From: Bacteroidales bacterium
Lineage (GTDB): Bacteria; Bacteroidota; Bacteroidia; Bacteroidales; UBA12077
Direction: 5' to 3'
DNA: 64,000 bases
NCBI GenBank assembly: GCA_003446015.1
Contig: DMBU01000092.1
Location: 13,167 to 77,166, forward strand
Part shown: positions 54,469 to 61,579 of the stretch, piece by piece
Position numbering within the stretch: position 1 is the stretch's first letter
How the letters are laid out: every line of letters begins with the position of its first letter
Program-made: the position numbers and the translations under genes
The notes under the pieces: model-generated
The model's database searches: none
Told to the model about the DNA's origin: nothing
What the model saw: only the letters and a program-made list of their open reading frames with translations

Positions 54469-55395
54469 ATGATCAATACAAATTTCAAATCAATAATCGG
54501 TCTTTTAAAATCTTTTCCAAACGAACAATCATGTATCAATCATTTAGAAGAATTAAGATGGAACGGTAAAGTTGTTTCTTCTTTTGATTCCGAATCAATT
54601 GTTTATTCTTGTGCAGGAAATAAATATAAATGCAAGAATACAGGAAAATATTTTAATGTTAAGACAAACACCTTATTTGATAATACAAAAATTAAGCTAC
54701 AAAATTGGTTTTTAGCTATTTATATTGTAACTTCACATAAGAAAGGTATTAGTTCTTTGCAATTAGCAAAAGATATTGATGTAACTCAAAAGACTGCTTG
54801 GTTTATGATACAAAGAATTAGAAATTGTTTTGGTGATAGTTCAGAAATGTTAAGCGGTAAAGTTGAAGTTGATGAAACTTATGTTGGTGGTGATATAAAT
54901 AAAATGAATACAGCAAAGAAAAAAGAAATGAACCAAAAAGGATTTAAAAGCGGTTACCAACATAAAACACCAGTATTAGGAATGATTGAAAGAAAAGGAA
55001 ATATCAAAACTATGAAAATAAATAAATCTTATGGTAAAAAAATAAAGCCTATTCTGTATAATAATATTCACAAAGATACTGCTGTAATAACTGACGGTTT
55101 TGGAGCTTATAAAGATATTGATAAGGTATTTAAAGGCCATGTGAAAATTGAGCATGCTAAAGGTATTTATGCTTTAAATAGTTTTCATACTAACACTATT
55201 GGGGGATTTTGGAGTTTATTTAAACGTGGCATGATTGGTATTTATTATTTTACAAGTAAAAAACATTTGCAAATGTATATTGATGAATTTACCTTTAGAT
55301 ATAATTCAAGAGATATATGTACATCAAGAAGATTTAATTTGATGCTTAATAATATAGAACATCGTTTAACTTACAATAACTTGATCAATGGCTAA
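54469..55395 (+). CDS. IS1595-family transposase
   Basis: A 308-residue DDE-type transposase. Catalytic segments: GKVEVDETYVGG (first Asp), VITDGFGAYKD (second Asp) and FHTNTIGGFWSLFKRG. In the last one the position usually held by Glu in NTIEGF is Gly (codon GGG), although the asparagine and lysine of the DDNK variant are present. The C-terminus has KKHLQMYIDEFTFRYNSR, typical of the family. The N-terminal zinc-binding cysteines are largely lost. Its stop overlaps the start of the BRO-type gene by 8 bp. Confidence 0.88.
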   Translation: MINTNFKSIIGLLKSFPNEQSCINHLEELRWNGKVVSSFDSESIVYSCAGNKYKCKNTGKYFNVKTNTLFDNTKIKLQNWFLAIYIVTSHKKGISSLQLAKDIDVTQKTAWFMIQRIRNCFGDSSEMLSGKVEVDETYVGGDINKMNTAKKKEMNQKGFKSGYQHKTPVLGMIERKGNIKTMKINKSYGKKIKPILYNNIHKDTAVITDGFGAYKDIDKVFKGHVKIEHAKGIYALNSFHTNTIGGFWSLFKRGMIGIYYFTSKKHLQMYIDEFTFRYNSRDICTSRRFNLMLNNIEHRLTYNNLING

Positions 55396-56332
55396 AGAAA
55401 AATTACCTAAAAAACAAGACATAAACAAAATAGCAATTTTTGAAGGCGAAGAGATACGTAAAGTATTTTTTGATGATGATTGGTATTTTGTAATAGAAGA
55501 TGTTGTTAAGACATTAACTGATTCTATAGATCCTAAAGGATATATTAAAGACATGCGCAGAAGGGATGAAGAAATATCTAAAGGGTGGGGGCAAATTGCC
55601 ACCCCCCTTCCTCTTAATACAAATGGGGGCAAGCAGAGTGTTAACTGTGCTAATACGGAGGGTATTTTAAGAATTATACAATCTATTCCATCCAAGAAAG
55701 CAGAGCCGTTTAAAAGATGGTTGGCAAGAGTTGGTAAGGAGAGATTAGATGAAATAGAACAGCCATCAAAAGCCATTGAAAGAGCTAAAGGATATTATTT
55801 AGCTAAAGGGTATTCTCCTCAATGGGTTGAAACAAGAACTGCAAGCGTAGAAACAAGACATAAGTTTACAGACACTTTAAAAGATCATGGAATAACAAAA
55901 GGTTACGAATACGCGGTATTGACTAATGAAATGTATAAATCATGGTCCGACTTCACAGCAAAGGACTATAAAGCTTTTAAAGGTATCAGTACAAGTGATA
56001 GCCTAAGAGATAATATGACGCCCCTTGAATTAGCTACAACAATTTTTAATGAAGCTACTATAACAGAAATAATAGAAAAAACAAATGTAGAGGGTTTTGT
56101 AGAAACAAGAAAGGTGGTTCATATTGCAGGCAGTATAACTAAAGAGGCTATTGCTAAAATTGAAAAACAAACTGGTAAAAAAGTTGTAACTCACGATAAT
56201 GCAAAAGAATTAGATAGCCCAGAAATAAGAAAAGAATTAGCACAGAATTCATTACCTGAAAACAAAAAACTATCAAAGTTTAATGAAAGCCTTAAAAAAG
56301 CATTAGATTATAATCCTAAAAAAGATAAATAA
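55388..56332 (+). CDS. BRO-N family protein, passenger of the IS1595-type element
   Basis: A 314-residue protein with an N-terminal Bro-N domain (IRKVFFDDDWYFVIEDVVKT, then TEGILRIIQSIPSKKAEPFKR WLA in two parts around residues 95-115), as found in phage antirepressors. The rest holds a segment GYSPQWVETRTASVETRHKF and ends in a lysine-rich tail. The start overlaps the transposase stop by 8 bp, suggesting translational coupling and that it moves as cargo. Likely DNA-binding; biological role unknown. Confidence 0.85.
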   Translation: MAKEKLPKKQDINKIAIFEGEEIRKVFFDDDWYFVIEDVVKTLTDSIDPKGYIKDMRRRDEEISKGWGQIATPLPLNTNGGKQSVNCANTEGILRIIQSIPSKKAEPFKRWLARVGKERLDEIEQPSKAIERAKGYYLAKGYSPQWVETRTASVETRHKFTDTLKDHGITKGYEYAVLTNEMYKSWSDFTAKDYKAFKGISTSDSLRDNMTPLELATTIFNEATITEIIEKTNVEGFVETRKVVHIAGSITKEAIAKIEKQTGKKVVTHDNAKELDSPEIRKELAQNSLPENKKLSKFNESLKKALDYNPKKDK

Positions 56333-56401
56333 AATTATGTTTTATAGCATATATTATATATATTTAATGCATTAATTTTGATTCACTAATTGTGAAAGAA
56401 A

Positions 56402-56425
56402 ATGAGTTCCTCAAAAACAACTCAT
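56402..56425 (+). other. hairpin after the BRO-type gene
   Basis: ATGAGTT (56402-56408) pairs perfectly with AACTCAT (56419-56425). It precedes the stronger hairpin at 56436 and is part of the structured stretch. Confidence 0.5.
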
Positions 56426-56435
56426 GAAATAGTAT

Positions 56436-56461
56436 AATCCCGGTCCCACAACCGGGATTTT
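56436..56461 (+). terminator. terminator after the BRO-type gene
   Basis: AATCCCGGT (56436-56444) pairs perfectly with ACCGGGATT (56451-56459) with a six-base loop, followed by a short T run. Confidence 0.7.
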
Positions 56462-56462
56462 G

Positions 56463-56530
56463 CCGTCTGTGGGGATGGCGTACGGTCAGGTGAGTCTACC
56501 GATATAAAGACTCCGGAAAGGAGGAATTCA
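56463..56530 (+). ncRNA. structured leader of a small passenger gene, possible RNA switch
   Basis: A GC-rich stretch in otherwise AT-rich DNA. Pairings visible: CCGT (56463-56466) with ACGG (56482-56485); GAGTCT (56492-56497) with AGACTC (56508-56513); and CTCC (56511-56514) with GGAG (56520-56523). The last pairing would cover the Shine-Dalgarno GGAGG at 56520-56524 and is mutually exclusive with the second. CGGT (56483-56486) can also pair with ACCG (56498-56501). This looks like a translational switch. I do not recognise a known class. Confidence 0.5.
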
Positions 56531-56533
56531 ATT

Positions 56534-56665
56534 TTGAACGCAATTAGTGAACAAAAAGAACATGATGGTTACGAGTTGATATTTTGTCGATTCATTCGTA
56601 GAAATGGAAAGATAATATATCCTACTAAATCCAAGTTCTTTAGATTTTGGGTAAAGAAAAAGTAA
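56534..56665 (+). CDS. small basic protein, 43 residues
   Basis: Begins with TTG at 56534, 9 nt after a strong Shine-Dalgarno site (AGGAGG at 56519-56524), and ends at TAA 56663-56665. The product (starting NAISEQKEHDGYELIFCRF after the initiator) is rich in Arg and Lys, with C-terminal RFWVKKK. Strong ribosome binding sites are otherwise rare here and the leader is structured, so I judge it a real gene. Function unknown. Confidence 0.6.
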   Translation: MNAISEQKEHDGYELIFCRFIRRNGKIIYPTKSKFFRFWVKKK

Positions 56666-56682
56666 CTATTTAGTTCTTTTTT

Positions 56683-56706
56683 GGAGAGTGGTGGGCTCTC
56701 CTTTTT
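56683..56706 (+). terminator. terminator after the small basic protein gene
   Basis: GGAGAG (56683-56688) pairs with CTCTCC (56696-56701), then TTTTT. Confidence 0.8.
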
Positions 56707-56816
56707 GATTATTAAACATCTATATGTTAAAATTGTTTAAATCCTTTCTTAATCTTTAATTGACTTTATCCATATTATATCATAACTTTATTTATTAACC
56801 CTTAAAAATAAAGATC

Positions 56817-56996
56817 ATGTCAGATGCAAATACTTTTAAAGTAGGAGACGTAGTAATTCTAAAATCAGGTAGTCCTAAAATGACCGTTTACGTTATAGAT
56901 AAAAATGCAGACTTTATCTATTGTACATGGCATTCTTCTAATGAAGATATATTTAAGGAACGTAAATTTCACAGTGAATGTTTAAAAGCTATCTAA
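56817..56996 (+). CDS. DUF2158/YodC-like small protein
   Basis: A 59-residue protein starting MSDANTFKVGDVVILKSGS. The GDVVxLKSGxPKMTV motif, the later CTWH and the C-terminal FHSECLKAI match the DUF2158 pattern (short beta-barrel with conserved Trp). Its role is unknown; homologues are common in mobile DNA. Inside the IS1595-type element, between the small basic gene and a convergent gene that overlaps its stop. Confidence 0.75.
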   Translation: MSDANTFKVGDVVILKSGSPKMTVYVIDKNADFIYCTWHSSNEDIFKERKFHSECLKAI

Positions 56997-57124
56997 ATAG
57001 AGCTTTTTACAATAAAGTTATGTAGTTCATTTGCATTCTTAATTAGTTCATCGACTGATTTTGAATATTCTTTTGCTATTCTCAAACATTCAAACTTAAT
57101 TTCAAGAATTTCTTTTTCTGTCAT
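56993..57124 (-). CDS. small minus-strand protein, 43 residues
   Basis: Runs from ATG at 57124 to TAG at 56993-56995, with a strong Shine-Dalgarno site GGAGG 7-8 nt upstream (GGAGG is 57132-57136 in minus-strand sense). The predicted product starts MTEKEILEIKFECLRIAKEY and reads as one amphipathic helix. It overlaps the stop of the DUF2158-like gene by a few bases. Its start lies next to the right inverted repeat. Function unknown; real gene status rests on the ribosome site. Confidence 0.55.
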   Translation of the reverse strand: MTEKEILEIKFECLRIAKEYSKSVDELIKNANELHNFIVKSSI

Positions 57125-57169
57125 TTTTGTTTTCCTCCTTTATTTAGTGTAAACTGATATATAGTCGCC

Positions 57170-57177
57170 TTCTATTT
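57170..57177. repeat. right 8-bp target site duplication
   Basis: TTCTATTT directly follows the right inverted repeat and matches 54375-54382 exactly. Confidence 0.85.
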
Positions 57178-57358
57178 ACTAGTCGAATTGGAAATTTGAC
57201 AAACCAATAAGTTCATCAAATTTTCTTAAAAGATATTTGTTTATCAGTGAATTATGATTAACTTGTATTAAACTTGAGTGAGGCATATAAAATTATTTGA
57301 TTAAACTATATCGTATTATAATTGTTAGATAAGCAGTTGATTTATCATAACCAATTAA

Positions 57359-57736
57359 ATGAAAGATTTATATATAGACAATACCCCTTCGACACCTGAA
57401 ATCAATTTTAAAAGTTCAGGACATTTGAGTATTAAGGGAAAATCATTACCTGAAGATCCAAAAAAGTTCTATGGACCAATATTTAAATGGGCAGATAATA
57501 TTTGTGCTAAAGAGGTTGAACTTGATATTAAACTTGAATATGTGAATACATCATCATCAAAAAGAATTATTGAGTTTATAAAGAGTTTGGATAATAACAG
57601 AAAAATTAAAAAGATTAACTTAAACTGGTTTTACGAAGCTGATGATCCGGATATGCTGGAGTTTGGAGAGATGATTCAACACAGCTTGAGACGAACTAAA
57701 TCCTCTTACATTGAATATGAAGATTCGACCGAATAA
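57359..57736 (+). CDS. SiaC-like regulatory phosphoprotein (DUF1987)
   Basis: A 125-residue protein of the DUF1987/SiaC family: IDNTPSTPEINFKSSGHLSI and LPEDPKKFYGPIFKWADNI are typical, as are the later YVNTSSSKRIIEFIKSLD (threonine/serine region) and WFYEADDPDMLEFGE. In Pseudomonas SiaC is switched by kinase SiaB and phosphatase SiaA and activates a diguanylate cyclase. Neither partner is adjacent here. A terminator follows, shared with the convergent qmoC gene. Confidence 0.85.
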   Translation: MKDLYIDNTPSTPEINFKSSGHLSIKGKSLPEDPKKFYGPIFKWADNICAKEVELDIKLEYVNTSSSKRIIEFIKSLDNNRKIKKINLNWFYEADDPDMLEFGEMIQHSLRRTKSSYIEYEDSTE

Positions 57737-57759
57737 ATCTATAACTGCAATTAACGGAG

Positions 57760-57787
57760 GGTTCCAAAAACATTGGAACCTTTTTTT
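57760..57787. terminator. hairpin terminator between convergent genes
   Basis: GGTTCCAA (57760-57767) pairs perfectly with TTGGAACC (57773-57780), followed by a T run. It ends the SiaC-like gene and abuts the end of qmoC. Confidence 0.85.
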
Positions 57788-58889
57788 ATGCCTTAACTTT
57801 TCTGTTAATTGAAACTGCAAAAACCATAGCAACAACTCTATAGAGTAAATGCCCAAATTTAGTATAGGGAAGATAAATGATGATAAACCAAACACATATC
57901 AGGTGAAAAAAGTATAAATGATATGCTATTCCCCAGTTTAAAAACCGTGCTGCTTCAACAATTACTCCGGAAATGGTTAATAATAACATAGAAATTAAAA
58001 AAAGCCAGTCGGTATAAGTACTATTTCCAAAATTCTTTTTATCAAAGATTCTGTTTGCGATCATAATTCCTAATCCGGTAAAAAGCATCGCTCCCGCAAC
58101 ATTTCCTGCAATTTTAACAGGATGTGCCAATCCGAGAGGATAATTATGTGTAAGTGCAGCATATATTGCAAAAGCGGTAACTACCAGCAACATAATAAAT
58201 CCATAAAATACGAGTAGATGTGCAATTTTTCTTGTTTTTTGAGCTGTACAAGTGCTAAAATTAGAATGTAGTGTAATCTCCTTTAAAATCATAAAAAGAT
58301 TCTGAATAAAATTTCCTTTTGATTCAAATTCTTCATTTTGCCGTTTCATATCATTCCAGAAATTTCGCAAGCCTACAATTCCTAATCCAATACTTAAAAT
58401 CCATAAAAAAGTAAATGAGCTATTTAACCATGCATGTGGGAAAAATTTGGAATAATTCACAGGTCCTTCCGGAATTTGTAAAGTACCAGCTGTAAATAAA
58501 ATGGCAGAAATAATCACCGTAGGAATTAGAATTGCTACCGGCAACCATTTTGGATTATTCAGGATTTTACCCAAAAATTTAGGTTTTGCATAATGCTGAT
58601 AAGTAATTTCACGAACCGCAGCAATCACATCCGAAGGATTTACTCCGCGTGGACAATAACTTGTGCAGTCACCACACTGGTGACATAACCAAATATCAGG
58701 ATTCCCAATTAACTTATCTTTCATTCCCCAACCAGCCCAAATCATTTCTTTACGTGGGAATGGCCTGTCTTCAGGTGCCAGTGAACAAACAACAGAACAG
58801 GTTCCACATTGCATGCATTCGTTCAACGATGACTTACTAACTTGTTTAAGTTGCTTTTTGAATTTTATATCGGGGCTAATATTTATCAT
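57786..58889 (-). CDS. qmoC: QmoC: quinone-interacting membrane subunit (HdrC/HdrE fusion)
   Basis: Membrane subunit that links the Qmo complex to the quinone pool. The 367-residue protein has an N-terminal HdrC-like part with two [4Fe-4S] sites (C25/C28/C31/C35 in CMQCGTCSVVC and C69/C72/C75/C79 in CHQCGDCTSYC), then an integral membrane part with about six helices (from residue 108, WLPVAILIPTVIISAILF) resembling the cytochrome b-like HdrE domain. Length fits QmoC. Last gene of the aprA-qmo cluster. Confidence 0.9.
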   Translation of the reverse strand: MINISPDIKFKKQLKQVSKSSLNECMQCGTCSVVCSLAPEDRPFPRKEMIWAGWGMKDKLIGNPDIWLCHQCGDCTSYCPRGVNPSDVIAAVREITYQHYAKPKFLGKILNNPKWLPVAILIPTVIISAILFTAGTLQIPEGPVNYSKFFPHAWLNSSFTFLWILSIGLGIVGLRNFWNDMKRQNEEFESKGNFIQNLFMILKEITLHSNFSTCTAQKTRKIAHLLVFYGFIMLLVVTAFAIYAALTHNYPLGLAHPVKIAGNVAGAMLFTGLGIMIANRIFDKKNFGNSTYTDWLFLISMLLLTISGVIVEAARFLNWGIAYHLYFFHLICVWFIIIYLPYTKFGHLLYRVVAMVFAVSINRKVKA

Positions 58890-58897
58890 AATTTTGG

Positions 58898-58918
58898 TTT
58901 CTAGTTTCTGGTTTCTGG
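58898..58918. repeat. heptamer repeat TTTCTAG/TTTCTGG, three units
   Basis: TTTCTAG, TTTCTGG, TTTCTGG in the spacer between qmoB and qmoC. Confidence 0.55.
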
Positions 58919-58944
58919 TTATTTGTTCTTATGCAATAACTCGG

Positions 58945-58965
58945 AACTTTAAACTTTAAACTTTG
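58945..58965. repeat. heptamer repeat AACTTTA, three units
   Basis: AACTTTA, AACTTTA, AACTTTG in the same qmoB-qmoC spacer, directly downstream of qmoB. Confidence 0.55.
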
Positions 58966-58973
58966 AACTAAGT

Positions 58974-61094
58974 TTACATGTCCTTAAAAGGATTTGGTCC
59001 AATCAATTGAATCTCTTCCACATAATCGTTAATAATTTGCGGAATTTTATCATAATCCGTTATTTCAACAAATTCGGTTCTCATCCTTTCAGGTTCGAGC
59101 ATCATCGTTTCTAAAGTTTCCTGAATGTTCTCTCCACGGGTTTCGGTTAATTCGCTTCCATGAATAAAATGACACTGATAATCGTCGCCTGGCTTACATC
59201 CAATTTGTAAAATGCCATCAAATCCCTGAGAAAGAGCATCTGATATCCAAACTTTATTAACTGACCCAATACAACGCACAGGAATTACCCGGACATAAGG
59301 ACTGTACTTCAACCCTTTTTGTCCGGCCATATCCATTGCAGGATATGCATCGTTTTCGCAAACAAAAACAAGTATTCTTGGTTTTTCTTCAAATTCATCG
59401 GGTACGTGTACCGATTTAATCATTGCAGAAATACTGTTGATTGAATAATCAGCAAAGCTAATGACACGCTCAGGACAAGAACCTACACATATTCCGCAAC
59501 GGCGACAACGAGTTGGATTTTGAATTGGTGTACCTTTTTCATTCTCATCATAGGCTCCGAACGGGCATTCTTCGGTACAACGTTTGCAATCGGTGCATCG
59601 ATCCATATATAACTCAGGGTATGATTTATCGCCTGATCGGGGATGAACGGCTTCGCCACGTTTCGTTGCTTCAATGGTTTGAATGGCTTTGAGCATAGCT
59701 CCGGTCGCATCCGATTTACTTGCGGCTATATCCATTGGCGCACGCAGGCTTCCTGCTGCATAAATTCCAGTTCGTCTTGTTTCGTAAGGGAAACAGATAA
59801 AATGCGAATCAGAGAAATTGTATTTCAATTCGGGTAATCCTTTTCCTAATCGATAATTCAAGTTTAGATCCAGCGTACTGTTTGGCACCATTCCTGTTGC
59901 TAAAATAATCATATCAACTGAAAGGGAAATGTCCTCACCAATCAATGTATCTTTTACCTGAACTTTTAGATTACCTGATTTCTCGGTAATCTCTTCAATT
60001 TCTCCTTTGGTAAAAAATATCTGATCATCTTTTTGTACTTCTTTATAAAACTCTTCGTAAAGCCCTAATGTTCTGATGTCTTTGTAAACAATAAATACAT
60101 TCGATTCAGGGCTTAATTCTCTAATGTAGGTTGCTTGTTTTAAGCTTGTTCCACAACAAAAGCCTGAACAGTAGGGTAGGTGATCTTTATCGCGTGATCC
60201 GGCACACTGAATAAATAATATATTTTTTGGTAAATCTCTACTTGGATTATTTTTTACATATTCTTCAAACTCAACATTGGTTAAGACATTTGGTTTTCCA
60301 TAACCTAAGTGTGCCAATTTATTGGCATCGTAAGGTTGCCAGCCTGTTGCAGTTACAATGGAACCTACGATAATAGTTTCTGCTTTGCCATTTAAAAGTG
60401 TAATATGAAATTGTCCGGGTTGACCCGAAATATTTTGAATGCTTGTTGATGTATGGATTTTGATATTTTCAAATTGTTCCAGCTCTTTGATTTTATCTTC
60501 AATTTCAGGATCAATTGATTTATTATAAGGAGCAACATATGGAATTTGTTTATGTAATTTGTTTAACCAACCACCCAGTCTTTCTTCTTTTTCAATAATA
60601 TGGACATTGTATCCTGCTTTTGCTGCTTCGATAGCCGCTGTTATTCCGGTTATTCCACCACCAACAACTAAAATATCTGAACTTATATTTTCGGCAATAA
60701 ATGGGGTTGGGATATTGATATTGTTGACTTTTGTAATGGACATGCGAAGATAATCCTCTGCAGCCATTTGTGTATCTTCTTCGCCAGGTTCCATGCACCA
60801 TGCAATCTGTTCACGTAGGTTAGTTCTTTCGAGTAGGATATTTTCAGGGAAATCAAAGACTTCTGTTTTTGCTCTTGGTGAGCAAGCTGCTATAATAAGC
60901 TTTTCAATACTTTCGTTTTTGATATCATTGTTTATGGTATCAAATCCCTCAACAGAGCAGAGTGATTTATGCGATTTGCAAACTGTTACATTTTGTGCCG
61001 AAGACGCTAACTGACAAAGTTTATCAAAATCTAATGCTTTACCAATTTCACATCCTGAACATATATATATGCCTATATTTTTACTCATTTTCAT
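58974..61094 (-). CDS. qmoB: QmoB: FAD/Fe-S subunit of the quinone-interacting complex
   Basis: Soluble HdrA-like subunit. The 706-residue protein has an N-terminal domain, an FAD-binding motif VVGGGITGITAAIEAAKAG near residue 145, a segment FIQCAGSRDKDHLPYCSGFC, two ferredoxin sites (CTDCKRCTEECP, CRRCGICVGSCP) and a C-terminal MvhD-like domain (VRCIGSVNKVWISDAL, GCKPGDDYQC) ending IGPNPFKDM, which is characteristic of QmoB. It accepts electrons with QmoA and passes them to AprAB or the reverse. A GxxExxY gene lies between it and qmoA. Confidence 0.92.
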   Translation of the reverse strand: MKMSKNIGIYICSGCEIGKALDFDKLCQLASSAQNVTVCKSHKSLCSVEGFDTINNDIKNESIEKLIIAACSPRAKTEVFDFPENILLERTNLREQIAWCMEPGEEDTQMAAEDYLRMSITKVNNINIPTPFIAENISSDILVVGGGITGITAAIEAAKAGYNVHIIEKEERLGGWLNKLHKQIPYVAPYNKSIDPEIEDKIKELEQFENIKIHTSTSIQNISGQPGQFHITLLNGKAETIIVGSIVTATGWQPYDANKLAHLGYGKPNVLTNVEFEEYVKNNPSRDLPKNILFIQCAGSRDKDHLPYCSGFCCGTSLKQATYIRELSPESNVFIVYKDIRTLGLYEEFYKEVQKDDQIFFTKGEIEEITEKSGNLKVQVKDTLIGEDISLSVDMIILATGMVPNSTLDLNLNYRLGKGLPELKYNFSDSHFICFPYETRRTGIYAAGSLRAPMDIAASKSDATGAMLKAIQTIEATKRGEAVHPRSGDKSYPELYMDRCTDCKRCTEECPFGAYDENEKGTPIQNPTRCRRCGICVGSCPERVISFADYSINSISAMIKSVHVPDEFEEKPRILVFVCENDAYPAMDMAGQKGLKYSPYVRVIPVRCIGSVNKVWISDALSQGFDGILQIGCKPGDDYQCHFIHGSELTETRGENIQETLETMMLEPERMRTEFVEITDYDKIPQIINDYVEEIQLIGPNPFKDM

Positions 61095-61102
61095 CTTTTT
61101 TA

Positions 61103-61137
61103 GCCACTAAACCACGAAAACACAAAATTTCACAAAA
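61103..61137. repeat. left imperfect inverted repeat of the GxxExxY cassette
   Basis: The segment beginning GCCACTAAACCACGAAAACA is roughly the reverse complement of 61521-61556 (about 70 percent by eye). With that copy it brackets the GxxExxY gene. Confidence 0.55.
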
Positions 61138-61567
61138 CAAAACGCTTAATTCCATGTCCAATATTTGTAACATTAAAATTAATTAAAAATCCAAGTCGTT
61201 TATCTGTTAATTTTAGATGACTAAGGATTTGTGCTTCCCAAACCGGGTTTACTATTTCTAAGGCTTTTAATTCACATATAATTTTGTCTTCTACAAGAAC
61301 ATCAAGTCTTAATCCTTCTTCAAATGTTAATCCATCATAAACAATAGGGATATCTAATTGCCTTTTATGTTGTAATCCACGCTTTGTTAATTCATGACAA
61401 AAACAAATTTCATATACTTTTTCAAGTAATCCTGGCCCTAAATCTTTATGTACAGTATATGCAGCATCAACAATTTTCTTTCCTATTATTTCGAGTTCTT
61501 TAGGTACAAGTTTAAAGAACTTTTGGTGTGATTTGGTGTCTTGGTGTTTTTGTGGCATTAACTTCAT
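61130..61567 (-). CDS. GxxExxY protein between qmoA and qmoB
   Basis: A 145-residue member of the GxxExxY family, with the naming motif visible in GPGLLEKVY, and further family features TKRGLQHKRQLDIPIVYDGL and GLRLDVLVEDKIICELKAL (PD-(D/E)XK-like strand pattern). The N-terminal ~17 residues are encoded by the repeat-like sequence at 61521-61556. It is unrelated to sulfur metabolism, so it looks like an inserted cassette. The flanking inverted repeats support this. Function of the family is unknown. Confidence 0.9.
   Translation of the reverse strand: MKLMPQKHQDTKSHQKFFKLVPKELEIIGKKIVDAAYTVHKDLGPGLLEKVYEICFCHELTKRGLQHKRQLDIPIVYDGLTFEEGLRLDVLVEDKIICELKALEIVNPVWEAQILSHLKLTDKRLGFLINFNVTNIGHGIKRFVL
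61521..61556. repeat. right imperfect inverted repeat of the GxxExxY cassette
   Basis: The segment starts TTTTGGTGTGATTTGGTGTC and matches the inverted copy at 61103-61137 with several mismatches. It overlaps the first codons of the GxxExxY gene. Confidence 0.55.
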
Positions 61568-61579
61568 GATTTAATAAAA

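Larger units (their letters stand above)
54383..57169. mobile_element. complete IS1595-family element with passenger genes
   Basis: A 2787-bp element bounded by 31-bp imperfect terminal inverted repeats (54383-54413 and 57139-57169) whose inner 14 bp, TTACACTAAATAAA, are identical. It is flanked by an exact 8-bp duplication TTCTATTT, the length expected for the IS1595 family. Inside are a transposase, a BRO-type protein, a structured leader with a small gene, a DUF2158-like gene and a small minus-strand gene. It is inserted in the spacer between the lytTR gene and the SiaC-like gene and disrupts no visible gene. Confidence 0.85.

Noticed and set aside
57310..57356. Inverted repeat before the SiaC-like gene
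   Set aside because: GTTAGATAA and TTATCATAAC are only loosely complementary; chance in AT-rich DNA.
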